Below are positions 17,197 through 25,722 of a DNA stretch of 64,000 nt, one piece after another. The position numbers and the translations under genes were made by a program. The notes below the pieces were generated by a model. It did no database searches. It was not told where the DNA came from and was given only the letters and a program-made list of their open reading frames with translations. The DNA is from Betaproteobacteria bacterium (GTDB lineage: Bacteria > Pseudomonadota > Gammaproteobacteria > Burkholderiales > WYBJ01), in assembly GCA_009377585.1 (NCBI GenBank), contig WHTS01000008.1:7438-71437 (forward strand), given 5' to 3'. Positions within the stretch are counted from its first letter, which is position 1. Each line of letters begins with the position of its first letter.

Positions 17197-17305
17197 CTCC
17201 CCTCTCCCCCCGGGAGAGGGGCTGGGGGTGAGGGCGGGAATTCGCGGACCATGGTCCGCGCCGGCCGAGCGGCATCGGCCTGCATGCCGATGCGCGCACT
17301 GCAAG
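17197..17305 (+). repeat. dispersed repeat A, full copy
   Basis: A unit of about 109 bp that begins with the CTCCCCTCTCC palindrome, continues through GGGAATTCGCGGACCATGG (centre of the palindrome GCGGACCATGGTCCGC) and a second palindrome around GGCCTGCATGCCGAT, and ends GCACTGCAAG. It is nearly identical to 44365-44473 and is found inverted and interrupted at 46223-46411. Confidence 0.92.
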
Positions 17306-17338
17306 CGAGGGATATCGTCAGCACGACGCATAATTTCC

Positions 17339-17371
17339 CTCACCCTCGATCCCTCTCCCGGAGGGAGAGGG
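17339..17371 (-). repeat. inverted partial copy of repeat A core
   Basis: CTCACCCTCGATCCCTCTCC followed by CGGAGGGAGAGGG is the reverse-oriented core of the same element, 34 nt past the full copy. The pair could form a large stem and may end transcription between the oxidase genes and the convergent molybdenum hydroxylase genes. Confidence 0.8.
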
Positions 17372-17427
17372 AAGACAACCATACCTCTTGGAACAAACAT
17401 ACAAGGGAAGACAAGCTTGTCCAACAA

Positions 17428-18411
17428 TCATGAGCGCAGCGCGTGCAACGCGCGGCGGATCAGGCCTTCGGCCAGCGGCACCTTGTAGCCGTTCATGCGC
17501 AGCGGTTCGGCGCCGGCCAAGGCGTCGCGCGCAGCTTGCGCGATCGCTGCCTCGTCGGGCTGCGCGCCCTGCAGGCTCCGGAACGCATCCTCGACGGGCC
17601 ACGGCACGGCCGCGACACCGCCGAGCACCAAGCGCAGATCCTCGAAGCGGCCCGCTTCGACGCGCGCGGCCGCGGCCACGCTGACCGTGGCGAATGCCCA
17701 CACCGCACGATCCATCGCCTTGAGATAGATGCTGCGAAAGCCTGCTGCGGGCCGCGGGACCCGCACCGCCGTGACGACTTCGCGCGCGCCGAGAATGGTC
17801 TCCACGCGCCGCTCGTCGGTCGGTGGTGCGAAGAATTCGCGCAGCGAGACGCTGCGGGCCGCACGCGCGGAGCGCAGCTCCACCCGGGCGTCGAGAGCCA
17901 TCAGGGCGCAGGCGACATCCGAGGGATGCACGGCGCGACACGGCCCGGTATCGAACAGCGCGTGCAAGCCGTTCTCGCCGGCGCGAGCATGGCACTCGGC
18001 ACCCCCCTTGAGCCAGCAGTGGAAGCTTTCGTTGCGGAAGTACCAGCAGCGCGGCCGCTGCAGCAGGGTTCCGCCGAGTGTCGCCATGTTGCGCAATTGC
18101 GCGGTCGCAGCCGTGCCGGCGGCCTGTGCAAGCGCCGCGAAGTCGCGCGCGATCTCGGGGTGGCCGCCGATGTCGGCCAGCGTGGCGAGGGCGCCGATGC
18201 GCAACGCGTCCGAGTCGAGCACGATGTCGCGCGGCAGATCGGCCACCCGTTTCAGGCTGACGAGCAGGCGCGGCGCGGCAATGTGCGACTTCATCAGCGG
18301 CAGCAGATCGGTGCCGCCGGCGAGTAGGCGGGCCTCCTCGGCGCTTGCGCCACGCAGGGCGTGCACGCTGGACTCGATCGAGCCGGGCGCCACGTAATCG
18401 AACGGCTTCAC
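17428..18411 (-). CDS. molybdenum hydroxylase, FAD-binding subunit
   Basis: This 327-residue subunit of the xanthine dehydrogenase/CO dehydrogenase family (CoxM/YagS-like) carries FAD between the iron-sulphur and molybdenum subunits. The FAD motifs are clear: LLAGGTDLLPLMK and TAQLRNMATLGGTLLQRPRC. The CWYFRNESFHCWLKGG and CRAVHPSDVACAL segments are typical of YagS, which binds an extra 4Fe-4S cluster; Cys residues are present in this region. The GTG start at 18411 overlaps the upstream stop as GTGA, so translation is coupled. Substrate unknown. Confidence 0.93.
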   Translation of the reverse strand: MKPFDYVAPGSIESSVHALRGASAEEARLLAGGTDLLPLMKSHIAAPRLLVSLKRVADLPRDIVLDSDALRIGALATLADIGGHPEIARDFAALAQAAGTAATAQLRNMATLGGTLLQRPRCWYFRNESFHCWLKGGAECHARAGENGLHALFDTGPCRAVHPSDVACALMALDARVELRSARAARSVSLREFFAPPTDERRVETILGAREVVTAVRVPRPAAGFRSIYLKAMDRAVWAFATVSVAAAARVEAGRFEDLRLVLGGVAAVPWPVEDAFRSLQGAQPDEAAIAQAARDALAGAEPLRMNGYKVPLAEGLIRRALHALRS

Positions 18412-20708
18412 GACCCGATCTCGCGGTCGCACAGCCGAGTGCGGGGCGGCGCCTGCAGCGCCTCGAGCATGCGGCAGGCGGTAAAAGGCGTGTCGTGCAG
18501 CCGCACGCCCACGGCGTCGAAGATCGCGTTGGCGATGGCGGGCGCGGTCGGAATGATCGGCGGCTCCCCGATGCCCTTGGCGCCTGTGGCGTTGGCGAGG
18601 AAGTCGGGAACGTCGAGCGCGGCATGCACGATATCCGGGGCGTCCGCGACCGTCGGCAGCTTATAGTCCTCGAGATTCGCGTTGAGCACGATGCCGCTGC
18701 CTGGATCGACGATGCGTTGCTCGGTGAGCGCGAAGCCGACGGCCTGCGTCACGCCGCCGATCACCTGGCTGTCCACCAGATTGCGATTGATGATCCGACC
18801 GCAATCGTGCGTGGCGACCACGCGCAGCACCCGCACCTGGCCGGTTTCGGTATCGACTTCCACCTCCACGCACTGGGCGCCGAACGTGCGCACCGAGTGC
18901 GAGCGGCGGTTGGAGCCGCGCTTGCCGGTGGCCTGGATCAAGCGCGTACCGACCGCGGCGCAGATCCGCGCCATGTCGAGCGGCTCCGAACCGGGTTCGT
19001 CCGAATGGATGCGGCCGTTCTCGATGCGAAGCCGGTCCGCGCCGACGTGAAGCAGGCTCGATGCGCTCTCGAGCACGCGCCGGCGCGCCTGCTCGCAGGC
19101 CGCCTGTACTGCCGGACCCAGGGTCGCGAGCGTCGCGCTGCCCGAGCTCACGGGCGAGTGCAGTTCGCTGCGTGTATCGCCGAGAACGACCTGAACGGAG
19201 CCGAGCGGAACACCGAGTGTTTGCGCGCAGACTTGCGCCAGCGCCGTGCGCGTCCCGGTGCCGATGTCCTGCGTGCCGGTATCGAGCCGGACACTGCCTT
19301 CGGGATTGAGCGTCACGCGAACGCGTCCCGGAGGATAACCGCCGCCGCCCACCCAGTCGTGCGCAGCGAAGCCGATGCCGCGCCGCATCGGCCCCGTGGC
19401 GGGCGCGCGCGCATAGCTGCGCCAACCGAACGCGTTGCGCGCTCGCTCGTAACACAGGCGCAGGCTATCGGGCGAGGTGTACGGTTTCCTGCGCATCTGG
19501 TCGGTCTCGGTGTAGTTGCGCAGCCGCAGCTCGATCGGATCGATAGAAAGCGCCCGTGACAGCTCGTCCATCGCGGACTCCAGCGCAAATGCGCCTTCGA
19601 CATAGCCGGGCGCGCGGAACGCGATCGCCGGCCCGGTATGCGTGTACACGATGCGTTGTTCGGTGCGCACGTTGCGGCAGGCGTACAGCGAGTGGTAGAT
19701 CCCGTCGGCGATGCTGCCTTCGCCGCCCGCCCGGTAGGCGCCGATCTGCACGTCCACCTCGGCGCAGATCGCGGCGAGCGTGCCGTCGCGCTTCGCACCG
19801 ATGCGCACGTGCTGGCGCGTGCCATTGCGATTGCCCGCGGCCAGGTTCTCGCCCGCACGGTCGAGCACGAAGCGAACCGGACGGCGCGTTTGCCGGGCGA
19901 GCAGCGCGGCGATGACGTCGTGCTTCCATGCGACCTGCTTGGCGCCGAAAGCGCCGCCGATATGCTCGGCGAATACGCGCACCCGGTTCTCCGGCAGTTC
20001 CAGCTTTTCCGCCACCTCCTTGCGCAGCGCGAACACGCCCTGGGTCGATGCATACAGCGTCAGCTGTTCGCCTTCCCAGACGGCGGTGCAGGCGTGCGGC
20101 TCGAGGCTGTTGTGCAGCGCCACCTGCGTGGTATAGACGCGATCGATGATGAGCTCGGCTTCGCGCATGCCGCGGCGCACGTTGCCGCGGCTCTGGACGG
20201 ACGGTTGGTCGGCCAGATTGCCTTCGGCATGAACGCTGGGCGCTCCCGGCGCGCGTGCGGCGGCCAGTTCCAGCACGAACGGCAGCGGCTCGTAGTCGAC
20301 TTCGATCAGGCGCACCGCGTCCTCGGCGATGCGCTCGCTCTCCGCAGCGACCGCAGCCACCTCTTCGCCGGCGAAGCGCGGCGTGCGCTCGAATAGAACG
20401 CCGCGGTCGTACCACGAAATGGCAGGGGCGTTGTTGAGGCTCAAGACGGCGTGCACGCCGGGCAGGGCAAGCGCCTTGCGCTCGTCGATGCTGCGAATGC
20501 GCGCATGTGCGTGCGGGCTTCGCAGCACCGCGACCCAGAGCATTCCAGGAAGATGCACGTCGCTCGCATAGCGCGCCCGGCCGGTGACTTTTTCCGCGCC
20601 TTCGAGGCGCGCTGCGATGGGTGAACGCACCGACGCGGCGGACCCGACCCGCGCGACGGATTCCGGGTGCTCCGTCGCTTCCAGCGTACGGGGATGCGCC
20701 TCATCCAT
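18408..20708 (-). CDS. molybdenum hydroxylase, molybdopterin-binding catalytic subunit
   Basis: This is the large subunit (766 residues from ATG 20708; an earlier in-frame ATG at 20741 is possible) of a xanthine-dehydrogenase-like enzyme. The N-terminal part (ARLEGAEKVTGRARYASDV) is the aldehyde oxidase a/b hammerhead domain, and the rest binds the Mo cofactor (GGAFGAKQ, AFRAPGY, and GIGEPP near the C-terminus with the usual catalytic Glu). The order small Fe-S, large Mo, FAD subunit is that of YagT-YagR-YagS. It overlaps the upstream gene by 8 nt and the downstream one by 4 nt. Confidence 0.94.
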   Translation of the reverse strand: MDEAHPRTLEATEHPESVARVGSAASVRSPIAARLEGAEKVTGRARYASDVHLPGMLWVAVLRSPHAHARIRSIDERKALALPGVHAVLSLNNAPAISWYDRGVLFERTPRFAGEEVAAVAAESERIAEDAVRLIEVDYEPLPFVLELAAARAPGAPSVHAEGNLADQPSVQSRGNVRRGMREAELIIDRVYTTQVALHNSLEPHACTAVWEGEQLTLYASTQGVFALRKEVAEKLELPENRVRVFAEHIGGAFGAKQVAWKHDVIAALLARQTRRPVRFVLDRAGENLAAGNRNGTRQHVRIGAKRDGTLAAICAEVDVQIGAYRAGGEGSIADGIYHSLYACRNVRTEQRIVYTHTGPAIAFRAPGYVEGAFALESAMDELSRALSIDPIELRLRNYTETDQMRRKPYTSPDSLRLCYERARNAFGWRSYARAPATGPMRRGIGFAAHDWVGGGGYPPGRVRVTLNPEGSVRLDTGTQDIGTGTRTALAQVCAQTLGVPLGSVQVVLGDTRSELHSPVSSGSATLATLGPAVQAACEQARRRVLESASSLLHVGADRLRIENGRIHSDEPGSEPLDMARICAAVGTRLIQATGKRGSNRRSHSVRTFGAQCVEVEVDTETGQVRVLRVVATHDCGRIINRNLVDSQVIGGVTQAVGFALTEQRIVDPGSGIVLNANLEDYKLPTVADAPDIVHAALDVPDFLANATGAKGIGEPPIIPTAPAIANAIFDAVGVRLHDTPFTACRMLEALQAPPRTRLCDREIGS

Positions 20709-21210
20709 CGTAGGCATCGTCGGTAGCATGCGCATCCGCATCGCGTCCGGCTGCGATGCGCCCTGCGCGCAGAAGATTGCGGTACGCCCCGCAGCGGCAG
20801 AGGTTGCCGCTCAGTGCACGCTCGATGTCCGCGTCCGCGGGATGCGGATTGTCGGCAAGCAGCGCCTTCAGGCTCATGATCTGACCGGGGGTGCAAAAAC
20901 CGCACTGGAATGCATCGGCTGCGATGAATGCCTGCTGCACGGGATCCAGCTCGCCGTTCGCGTCGAGACCCTCGATGGTCGTGATCTCGGCTCCATCGCA
21001 CTCGATCGCGAGCTTGAGGCATGCGTACATCGCGCGTCCGTCGACCAGAACGGTGCAGGCGCCGCAGTTGCCCATGTCGCAGACCTTCTTGGCGCCGGTG
21101 AGCTGAAGGTCGTCGCGCAGCACGTCGAGCAGCGAGCGGCGCGGCTCGAGCAGCAGCGAGTGGGCCACGCCGTTGATGTTGAGCAACGCGCTCAGCGGGC
21201 CGCTATCCAC
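20701..21210 (-). CDS. molybdenum hydroxylase, 2Fe-2S subunit
   Basis: This 169-residue small subunit has an N-terminal plant-type ferredoxin domain (CDMGNCGACTVLVDG) and a C-terminal four-helix 2Fe-2S domain (CGFCTPGQIM and NLCRCGAY). No Tat signal is seen, so unlike YagT the enzyme is probably cytoplasmic. The frame is open further upstream, but the GTG at 21210 has GGAG 9 nt before it and fits the family N-terminus. Its start lies just inside the end of a decayed SDR gene. Confidence 0.93.
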   Translation of the reverse strand: MDSGPLSALLNINGVAHSLLLEPRRSLLDVLRDDLQLTGAKKVCDMGNCGACTVLVDGRAMYACLKLAIECDGAEITTIEGLDANGELDPVQQAFIAADAFQCGFCTPGQIMSLKALLADNPHPADADIERALSGNLCRCGAYRNLLRAGRIAAGRDADAHATDDAYDG

Positions 21211-21306
21211 CGGTGGTCTCTCCGCCCCTGACCTGCAGCACGATTCCCGTGATGAACGACGAATCCGCGTCCGAGGCGAGAAAGACGTAGGCGGGCGGTT
21301 CGGCTC
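21203..21306 (-). pseudogene. C-terminal remnant of a short-chain dehydrogenase
   Basis: In the frame from 21306 to the TAG at 21203 the minus strand encodes about 33 residues, including EPPAYVFLASDADSSFITG and VLQVRGGE. This is the standard end of an SDR oxidoreductase of the general-stress type (YghA/YdaD-like). A TGA stands directly in front and no Rossmann-fold sequence precedes it, so only the tail survives. Confidence 0.8.
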
Positions 21307-21491
21307 ATGGACACCTCGGCAGTTGCTACGAATTTGCCCCGGCTGCAAGACCGCGCCCGGGTACGCGCGACACAACGCAAGCGACATGCCTCGGGGGCAG
21401 CCACCTCGGTTGCAGCCACCTCGGCGGCAGCCACGAGTGATGCCGCGCGAGGATGTGCCCGCGGCGGCCCCGGGTGGCTATCCGTGGAGGG

Positions 21492-21785
21492 CTATCCGGT
21501 GGACTGCTTTCGATTGGTGCAGGTGTCGCGCTCGAGCTGCGTCGGCAGCTTGGTACAGTCGACCTTGATCGGTGAATCGGGTACCGCGGGCACGGCCGGT
21601 TTGACCGGTTTCGCAGCGCGCCCCGGCGGCTTGGGCGCAGGGCAGTCCTGCGGCGGAGCGCACGATTCGCCACGCTCCGGAGCGCCTTGCGGCTCGGGGC
21701 GAACATGCTCGTCGCCGGGTTGGGTGCAGGCGAGCAACGCTCCGAAAGTGCCCGAGATGACGGCGTAACGGATGGCTATTCGCAT
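21492..21785 (-). CDS. small Pro-rich lipoprotein
   Basis: A 97-residue protein with a signal peptide and probable lipobox (GALLACT, Cys near residue 20). It has a Pro/Ala/Lys-rich middle, six Cys in all and the ending CTKLPTQLERDTCTNR. It was not matched to a family. A possible weak sigma-54 element (TGGAATG-N4-TTGCG, minus strand 21815-21831) lies about 35 nt upstream. It may be a periplasmic linker-type lipoprotein. Confidence 0.6.
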   Translation of the reverse strand: MRIAIRYAVISGTFGALLACTQPGDEHVRPEPQGAPERGESCAPPQDCPAPKPPGRAAKPVKPAVPAVPDSPIKVDCTKLPTQLERDTCTNRKQSTG

Positions 21786-21852
21786 GGCATGCCCCCGCGG
21801 TCAGGACCGACGTCACGCAATCGCCATTCCAGCCCCTTGGGCGGGCTGAGCG

Positions 21853-23019
21853 TCACACGCGTGTCGGCTCCGGCTCGTGCGTCGCGCCGGACTCCTCGCC
21901 GCGAGGCGACGGCAGCAGATCCGGGCCCGGAGCCTTGCCGTGCAAATGCTCGCGTCCGGCTGTGTCGAGCGCGCCGCGGATCTCAGCCCGTGCGCGCGGA
22001 AGGCTGTCGGGAAAGCGTTCCTGGATGAAGCCGATCAGTCGCTCCCGCACTTCGCAACGCAGATCCCACGCCGTCGAGGCGTCCGGGGCGCTCATCAGCG
22101 CGCGCAATTGAACCGTGCGCTCCGTGGCTTCCACGACTTGCAGATTCCACACCTTGCCGTCCCACAGTTTCGAGCTTTGCAGAATGGCGTGCAGCTCGGC
22201 GCGCATTTCGTCGAGCGGCACGGTGTAATCCACGTTGAGATAGACCGTGCCGAGCAGCTCGGAGGTTTGCCGGGTCCAGTTCTGAAACGGGTTCTCGATG
22301 AAATAGCTCAACGGCACGACCAGCCTGCGCAGGTCCCAGATGCGCACCACGATGTAGGTGTTGGTGATCTCTTCGATGCGCCCCCATTCGCCTTCCACGA
22401 TGACCACATCGTCGAGCCGGATCGGCTGAGTGAGCGCGAGCTGCAAGCCGGCGAGCAGGTTGGAGAGTGCCGGTCTGGCCGCCGCGCCGACGATGATGCC
22501 GGCGATCCCGGCGGATGCGAGCAGGCTTGCACCCACGTTCTCCGCACCGGGAATCTTCATCAGGATGAGCGCCCCTGCGATCGCCCCGACAATCGTGCCT
22601 GCAATGCGGCGGAAGATGCTCGCCTGGGTGCGGACACGTCGAGCCGCAAGGTTGTCCGCGATGTCGACCGGGTAGCGCAACGCGACCCAATCGCTGAACA
22701 CCGCCAGCATCTTGACCAGCAGCCAGGCGATGCCGACGATGAACAGCGCCCCCAGCACGCGCTCGCCGGTGAACGCGATCTCCGGCGCCGGTGGAATGGC
22801 GCTCCAAGCCAGGATGATGAAGAGCAAAGGGAACAGCAGGCGTGCGGGCGCCCTGCTATGCGAGACGAGCAGTTCGTCCAATGGACGCGGCGTGCGCCGG
22901 GCGATCCGGGCGGCGATCGCGTAGACGACGGAGTGCGCGACGAACCCCAGGATCACCATGAACGCCAAGACGATGAGCGACAAAGCCCACGCGGGCAGCT
23001 CGGCGAAAAACTCCTGCAT
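21853..23019 (-). CDS. MscS-family mechanosensitive channel
   Basis: This 388-residue inner-membrane channel probably opens on hypo-osmotic shock to release solutes. There are four or so helices in the first 200 residues, with the pore-lining helix 3 visible as GASLLASAGIAGIIVGAAAR. The MscS beta domain follows (LDDVVIVEGEWGRIEEITNTY and IVVPLSYFIENPFQN-like sequence), then the alpha/beta C-terminal domain. The last 35 residues are Pro/Glu-rich. It lies downstream of two small genes on the same strand. A second MscS is at 52587. Confidence 0.93.
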   Translation of the reverse strand: MQEFFAELPAWALSLIVLAFMVILGFVAHSVVYAIAARIARRTPRPLDELLVSHSRAPARLLFPLLFIILAWSAIPPAPEIAFTGERVLGALFIVGIAWLLVKMLAVFSDWVALRYPVDIADNLAARRVRTQASIFRRIAGTIVGAIAGALILMKIPGAENVGASLLASAGIAGIIVGAAARPALSNLLAGLQLALTQPIRLDDVVIVEGEWGRIEEITNTYIVVRIWDLRRLVVPLSYFIENPFQNWTRQTSELLGTVYLNVDYTVPLDEMRAELHAILQSSKLWDGKVWNLQVVEATERTVQLRALMSAPDASTAWDLRCEVRERLIGFIQERFPDSLPRARAEIRGALDTAGREHLHGKAPGPDLLPSPRGEESGATHEPEPTRV

Positions 23020-23164
23020 CGATTCCTCCCGGCGCTTTTGCGGTAGGTGGTTGCGGTACTTTGGTTGCGGTCCGCGAGCAACGCAAGGCGGAAGCTGTCA
23101 CCAGCCCCGCCTCCTCATGTGCGACCGGAGCAGCGCACGAGCGTTCCGTAACCTCGCTCGCCCG

Positions 23165-23503
23165 CTACCGCGTCCCGGCGCTGCCGCGATCCTCGCCCTC
23201 GCGCCAGTGCGCGTAGCATTCGGTGCCGCAGAAGTGATAGATGTATTCTTCGGCGTCGATGCGATACGAGCGCGTGGGGTCGAGCTCGGCGTTGCAGGCG
23301 CGACACGAGACCTTGCCCGACTCGCTATCCTCCGGCGCGCGCACCTTGGAGCGCGGCGGCGTCACGCTGTACTTCTGCTCGCCGATGCGCTCCTGGTCGC
23401 GCACCGGATTGCGCAGCCCGAGCTCGGCGCTCGGATCGTGCTCGGCGCTCGGATCGTGAGCGCTCGGATCGTTCTTGGGCGGGGGCCTTTTGGGGTCGCT
23501 CAT
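23165..23503 (-). CDS. small zinc-ribbon-like protein
   Basis: A 112-residue soluble protein. A polar N-terminus has three tandem DPSAE/DPSAH repeats (about 12-30). The C-terminal part has paired cysteines, CRACNAELDPTRSYRI then HFCGTECYAHW, which look like a metal-binding zinc ribbon. I do not know a specific family. The start ATG 23503 is 26 nt downstream of the glycine-zipper gene stop, so the two are probably co-transcribed. Confidence 0.72.
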   Translation of the reverse strand: MSDPKRPPPKNDPSAHDPSAEHDPSAELGLRNPVRDQERIGEQKYSVTPPRSKVRAPEDSESGKVSCRACNAELDPTRSYRIDAEEYIYHFCGTECYAHWREGEDRGSAGTR

Positions 23504-23529
23504 GATGTAGCCTCGGGGGTGTCGCAAGC

Positions 23530-23967
23530 TCACGAGATCGGCGTGACCACGCCGTTTTCCACTCGCACGCGATCACCCGGTCGCAGTATCGGCGACGATT
23601 CCTGTGCGATCGCCTGATAGGTGCCGTCGTCCATACGCACGTAGATCTTGAAGAGGTCGTCGGAGCGTACGCGCCGTTCGACTTCGCGGCCCGCAATTGC
23701 GCCACCGGCCGCACCCGCGATAGTGGCTGCGGTGTTGCCGCTGCCGCTTCCGATCTGGTTGCCGATCAGCCCGCCGACCACCGCGCCGCCGATGGCGCCC
23801 AGAATGCCCGGATTGTTGCGGTCGACGACCTCGACCGATTCCACCGTGCCGTAGCCGGAACGGACCTGAGTGTTGTCGATGCCGGTGCCGGTGAAGCCAG
23901 GCATATTGCTGCAGGCCGTCAAGCTCAGCGAGACCAGCAGCACGTAAAAGAATCGCTTGATCGTCAT
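23530..23967 (-). CDS. glycine-zipper 2TM envelope lipoprotein (SlyB/OsmB-like)
   Basis: This 145-residue lipoprotein has a signal peptide with lipobox (SLTACS). A glycine zipper lies in the middle (GAIGGAVVGGLIGNQIGSGSG and AGAAGGAIAGREVERRV), followed by a short beta region (YVRMDDGTYQAI) ending in VVTPIS. Such proteins stabilise the cell envelope and are often stress induced. A sigma-54 promoter candidate (TGGCATG-N4-CTGCG) lies 39-54 nt upstream. Divergent from the EEP hydrolase gene. Confidence 0.92.
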   Translation of the reverse strand: MTIKRFFYVLLVSLSLTACSNMPGFTGTGIDNTQVRSGYGTVESVEVVDRNNPGILGAIGGAVVGGLIGNQIGSGSGNTAATIAGAAGGAIAGREVERRVRSDDLFKIYVRMDDGTYQAIAQESSPILRPGDRVRVENGVVTPIS

Positions 23968-24005
23968 GGCTATCTCCGCAATCTTAGTAGGACGATCAGC
24001 CGTCT

Positions 24006-24021
24006 CGCAGCTGTCATGCCA
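24006..24021 (-). promoter_or_regulatory. probable sigma-54 promoter of the glycine-zipper gene
   Basis: The minus strand reads CTGGCATG-ACAG-CTGCG: one mismatch in each half, GG (24020-24019) and GC (24008-24007) 10 nt apart. The start near 23996 gives a leader of about 29 nt. On the plus strand a weaker element (GGAACA-N4-TTGCA, 24038-24052) could serve the divergent gene. Confidence 0.6.
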
Positions 24022-24081
24022 GCCTGCAATCCAAGCGGGAACATGGTTTGCATCCCGGCTGCCGGCAAGGGCATTCAACAA

Positions 24082-24834
24082 GTGCGGATCAACCTCGTTT
24101 CCTACAATGTTCACGGTTGCCTCGGTTGGGACGGTCGTGCCGATCCCGGGCGCGTCGCAGCCGTATTGAGCGAGGTCGGCGGCGACATCGTGGCGCTGCA
24201 GGAAGTGCCGCGTCTCGAACGCGGTGGGGGGCTGTTCCTCAACCGTGTCAGCGCCGTTACGGGATTGAAGGCGATCGCAGGCGCCGAGCTGCTCGGCCAT
24301 TTCGCGCACTATGGCAACGCGCTCCTTACGCGTTTTGCATTGCGCTCGATGTCCACGATCGATCTGGGCGTGCAGGGCAGGGAGCCGCGCGGGGCGATCC
24401 ACGTCGAGCTCGACTGCGATGCGGCACGCATTAGCGTCATCGCGACGCACCTCGGCCTGTCGCCCGCGGAACGGCGTACGCAAATCCAGCGCCTACTGCC
24501 GGTGGTGATGCAGCAGACTTGTCCGGTCGTGCTGCTCGGCGACATCAACGAGTGGTTCACCTGGGGGCGGCCGTTGCGCTGGCTGCACGCGCACTTCGGG
24601 CGGCCACCGGCGCCGCGCAGTTTTCCTTCGATGTGTCCGGCCTTCCGGCTCGACCGGATCTGGGTATCCCGGCCAAGCATCGTCTCCACCGTGCGCGCGC
24701 ACGTCAGTGCGCTGGCGCGCAGCGCTTCGGATCATCTGCCGGTGAAAGGGTTAGCCGAACTGCGCTGGGCCGATCACTGCGCGCAGGAGATACCCGAACT
24801 GACGACCAGGCGGGGCGCGACGGCTGCTTCGTGA
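24082..24834 (+). CDS. endonuclease/exonuclease/phosphatase-family hydrolase
   Basis: A 250-residue metal-dependent hydrolase of the EEP superfamily (DNase I / inositol phosphatase fold). Motifs in order: SYNVHGC with the metal-binding Asn, ALQEVPR with the catalytic Glu, ATHLGLS, LLGDINEW and ASDHLPV with the catalytic His. It may act on DNA or phosphodiester lipids; cardiolipin-synthase-linked members exist, but no such neighbour is present. The GTG start at 24082 is chosen because AAGGG precedes it; ATGs at 24016 and 24043 are in frame but lie within the promoter region of the divergent gene. The 3' end overlaps the convergent gene by 61 nt. Confidence 0.85.
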   Translation: MRINLVSYNVHGCLGWDGRADPGRVAAVLSEVGGDIVALQEVPRLERGGGLFLNRVSAVTGLKAIAGAELLGHFAHYGNALLTRFALRSMSTIDLGVQGREPRGAIHVELDCDAARISVIATHLGLSPAERRTQIQRLLPVVMQQTCPVVLLGDINEWFTWGRPLRWLHAHFGRPPAPRSFPSMCPAFRLDRIWVSRPSIVSTVRAHVSALARSASDHLPVKGLAELRWADHCAQEIPELTTRRGATAAS

Positions 24835-25289
24835 GCCACGGCGCTGTCCTCTTCGCACATAGGGTGCGCGTTGGAGAATGCGAAAATGCGCCGGCTTGCC
24901 GTGGAAGCGGCATCCCACACTTCCGCCGCGCGGGCGGTCACGCAAATAAGCTGCTTCGACAAAGTGTGGGGTAGATGGCGGCCTTCGCTGGCAGCGCGCC
25001 AGACTGAGCGTACATAGGGCGGATCGCGCAGGACGATCGCCCAACCATATACGGTGACGTAGGGGCCGGCGTCTGCGGCTCCGTAAGCGACGGATACGTC
25101 CGCGCCGCGCCCGATCTCGCTTGCCGGCTGGCCGTCGGCGCCGACATGAAACCAGAGATGGCCGTTGAACGGCGCCTTCAACGGCGTCATCGGGCGGGTG
25201 CGGGGGCGACCCTCGGCATCGATCACGGTGAGCATCGCGCAATCGAAACGATTCAACAGCGTCGCAAGATTATGGACCGATGGAATCAT
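24774..25289 (-). CDS. PNPOx-like general stress protein (GsiB/YdaG-type split barrel)
   Basis: A 171-residue flavin-binding split-barrel protein related to pyridoxamine-phosphate oxidase and Bacillus general stress protein 26. Family features are CAMLTVIDAEGRPRTRPMTP, HLWFHVGADGQPASEI and the VSVAYGAADAGPYVTVYGWA strand. The tail after about residue 135 is unusual and Ala-rich. ATG 25289 has GGGAG 8 nt upstream. An exact sigma-54 promoter lies 33-48 nt upstream. Its end overlaps the convergent EEP gene by 61 nt, which may mean the tail is extended. Confidence 0.85.
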   Translation of the reverse strand: MIPSVHNLATLLNRFDCAMLTVIDAEGRPRTRPMTPLKAPFNGHLWFHVGADGQPASEIGRGADVSVAYGAADAGPYVTVYGWAIVLRDPPYVRSVWRAASEGRHLPHTLSKQLICVTARAAEVWDAASTASRRIFAFSNAHPMCEEDSAVAHEAAVAPRLVVSSGISCAQ

Positions 25290-25321
25290 CGCGGGGTCTC
25301 CCTACAGAGTTAGGTCCGCCT

Positions 25322-25337
25322 CGCAATCGACGTGCCC
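25322..25337 (-). promoter_or_regulatory. sigma-54 promoter of the general stress protein gene
   Basis: The minus strand reads GGGCACG-TCGA-TTGCG, an exact GGCACG-N4-TTGC match with GG (25336-25335) and GC (25324-25323) at 10-nt spacing. The start is expected near 25312, 23 nt before ATG 25289. Confidence 0.8.
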
Positions 25338-25403
25338 GCTGTGCCCCTAACCACGGGGGACTCCGAGAGCCGCGGCCGGCAATACTTTCCCGACGAGCGT
25401 GCT

Positions 25404-25722
25404 TCAGGCGATCATGCCGAACATCGGCAGCAGCACGAACCACCCGACTGAGCTTGCCCTCGATCAGCACGCGCGAGCCGCCGCTGAAGGGACCATAGTG
25501 GCGATTGTGCCGGTCGCTCGGCTCGTCGATCAGCTCGTTGCTGAATACGGTTGCGGCCTCGACGCAGAACAGCATGGCGTAACCCAGCCAGAACGTCTTC
25601 ATGTCGAGCGGCCGCAGGGCGGCAGCCGCACCGAGGAGGTAAGCGAGGAAGGTCATGGGATAGAACTGCAGGCGCAACGCCCGTAGCCAGGCGAACGCCC
25701 GGCCCCATAGATCACGCGATAC
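25404..25722 (-). pseudogene. UbiA-type prenyltransferase remnant with internal deletion
   Basis: The minus strand encodes a UbiA-like N-terminus: LRALRLQFYPMTFLAYLLGA, a second helix and the prenyl-diphosphate motif NELIDEPSDRHN (NxxxDxxxD). After IEGKLS the frame loses similarity. In the +1 frame a typical last membrane helix, GWFVLLPMFGMIA, runs to the stop at 25404-25406. About two thirds of the protein between these parts is missing, so the gene is dead. Its 5' end is fused out of frame to the flavodoxin-fold gene upstream. Confidence 0.75.

Noticed and set aside
21307-21491. Small plus and minus frames with repeated GCAGCCACCTCGG
   Set aside because: Short repeats give Ala-rich peptides without start signals or a domain; not supportable as genes.
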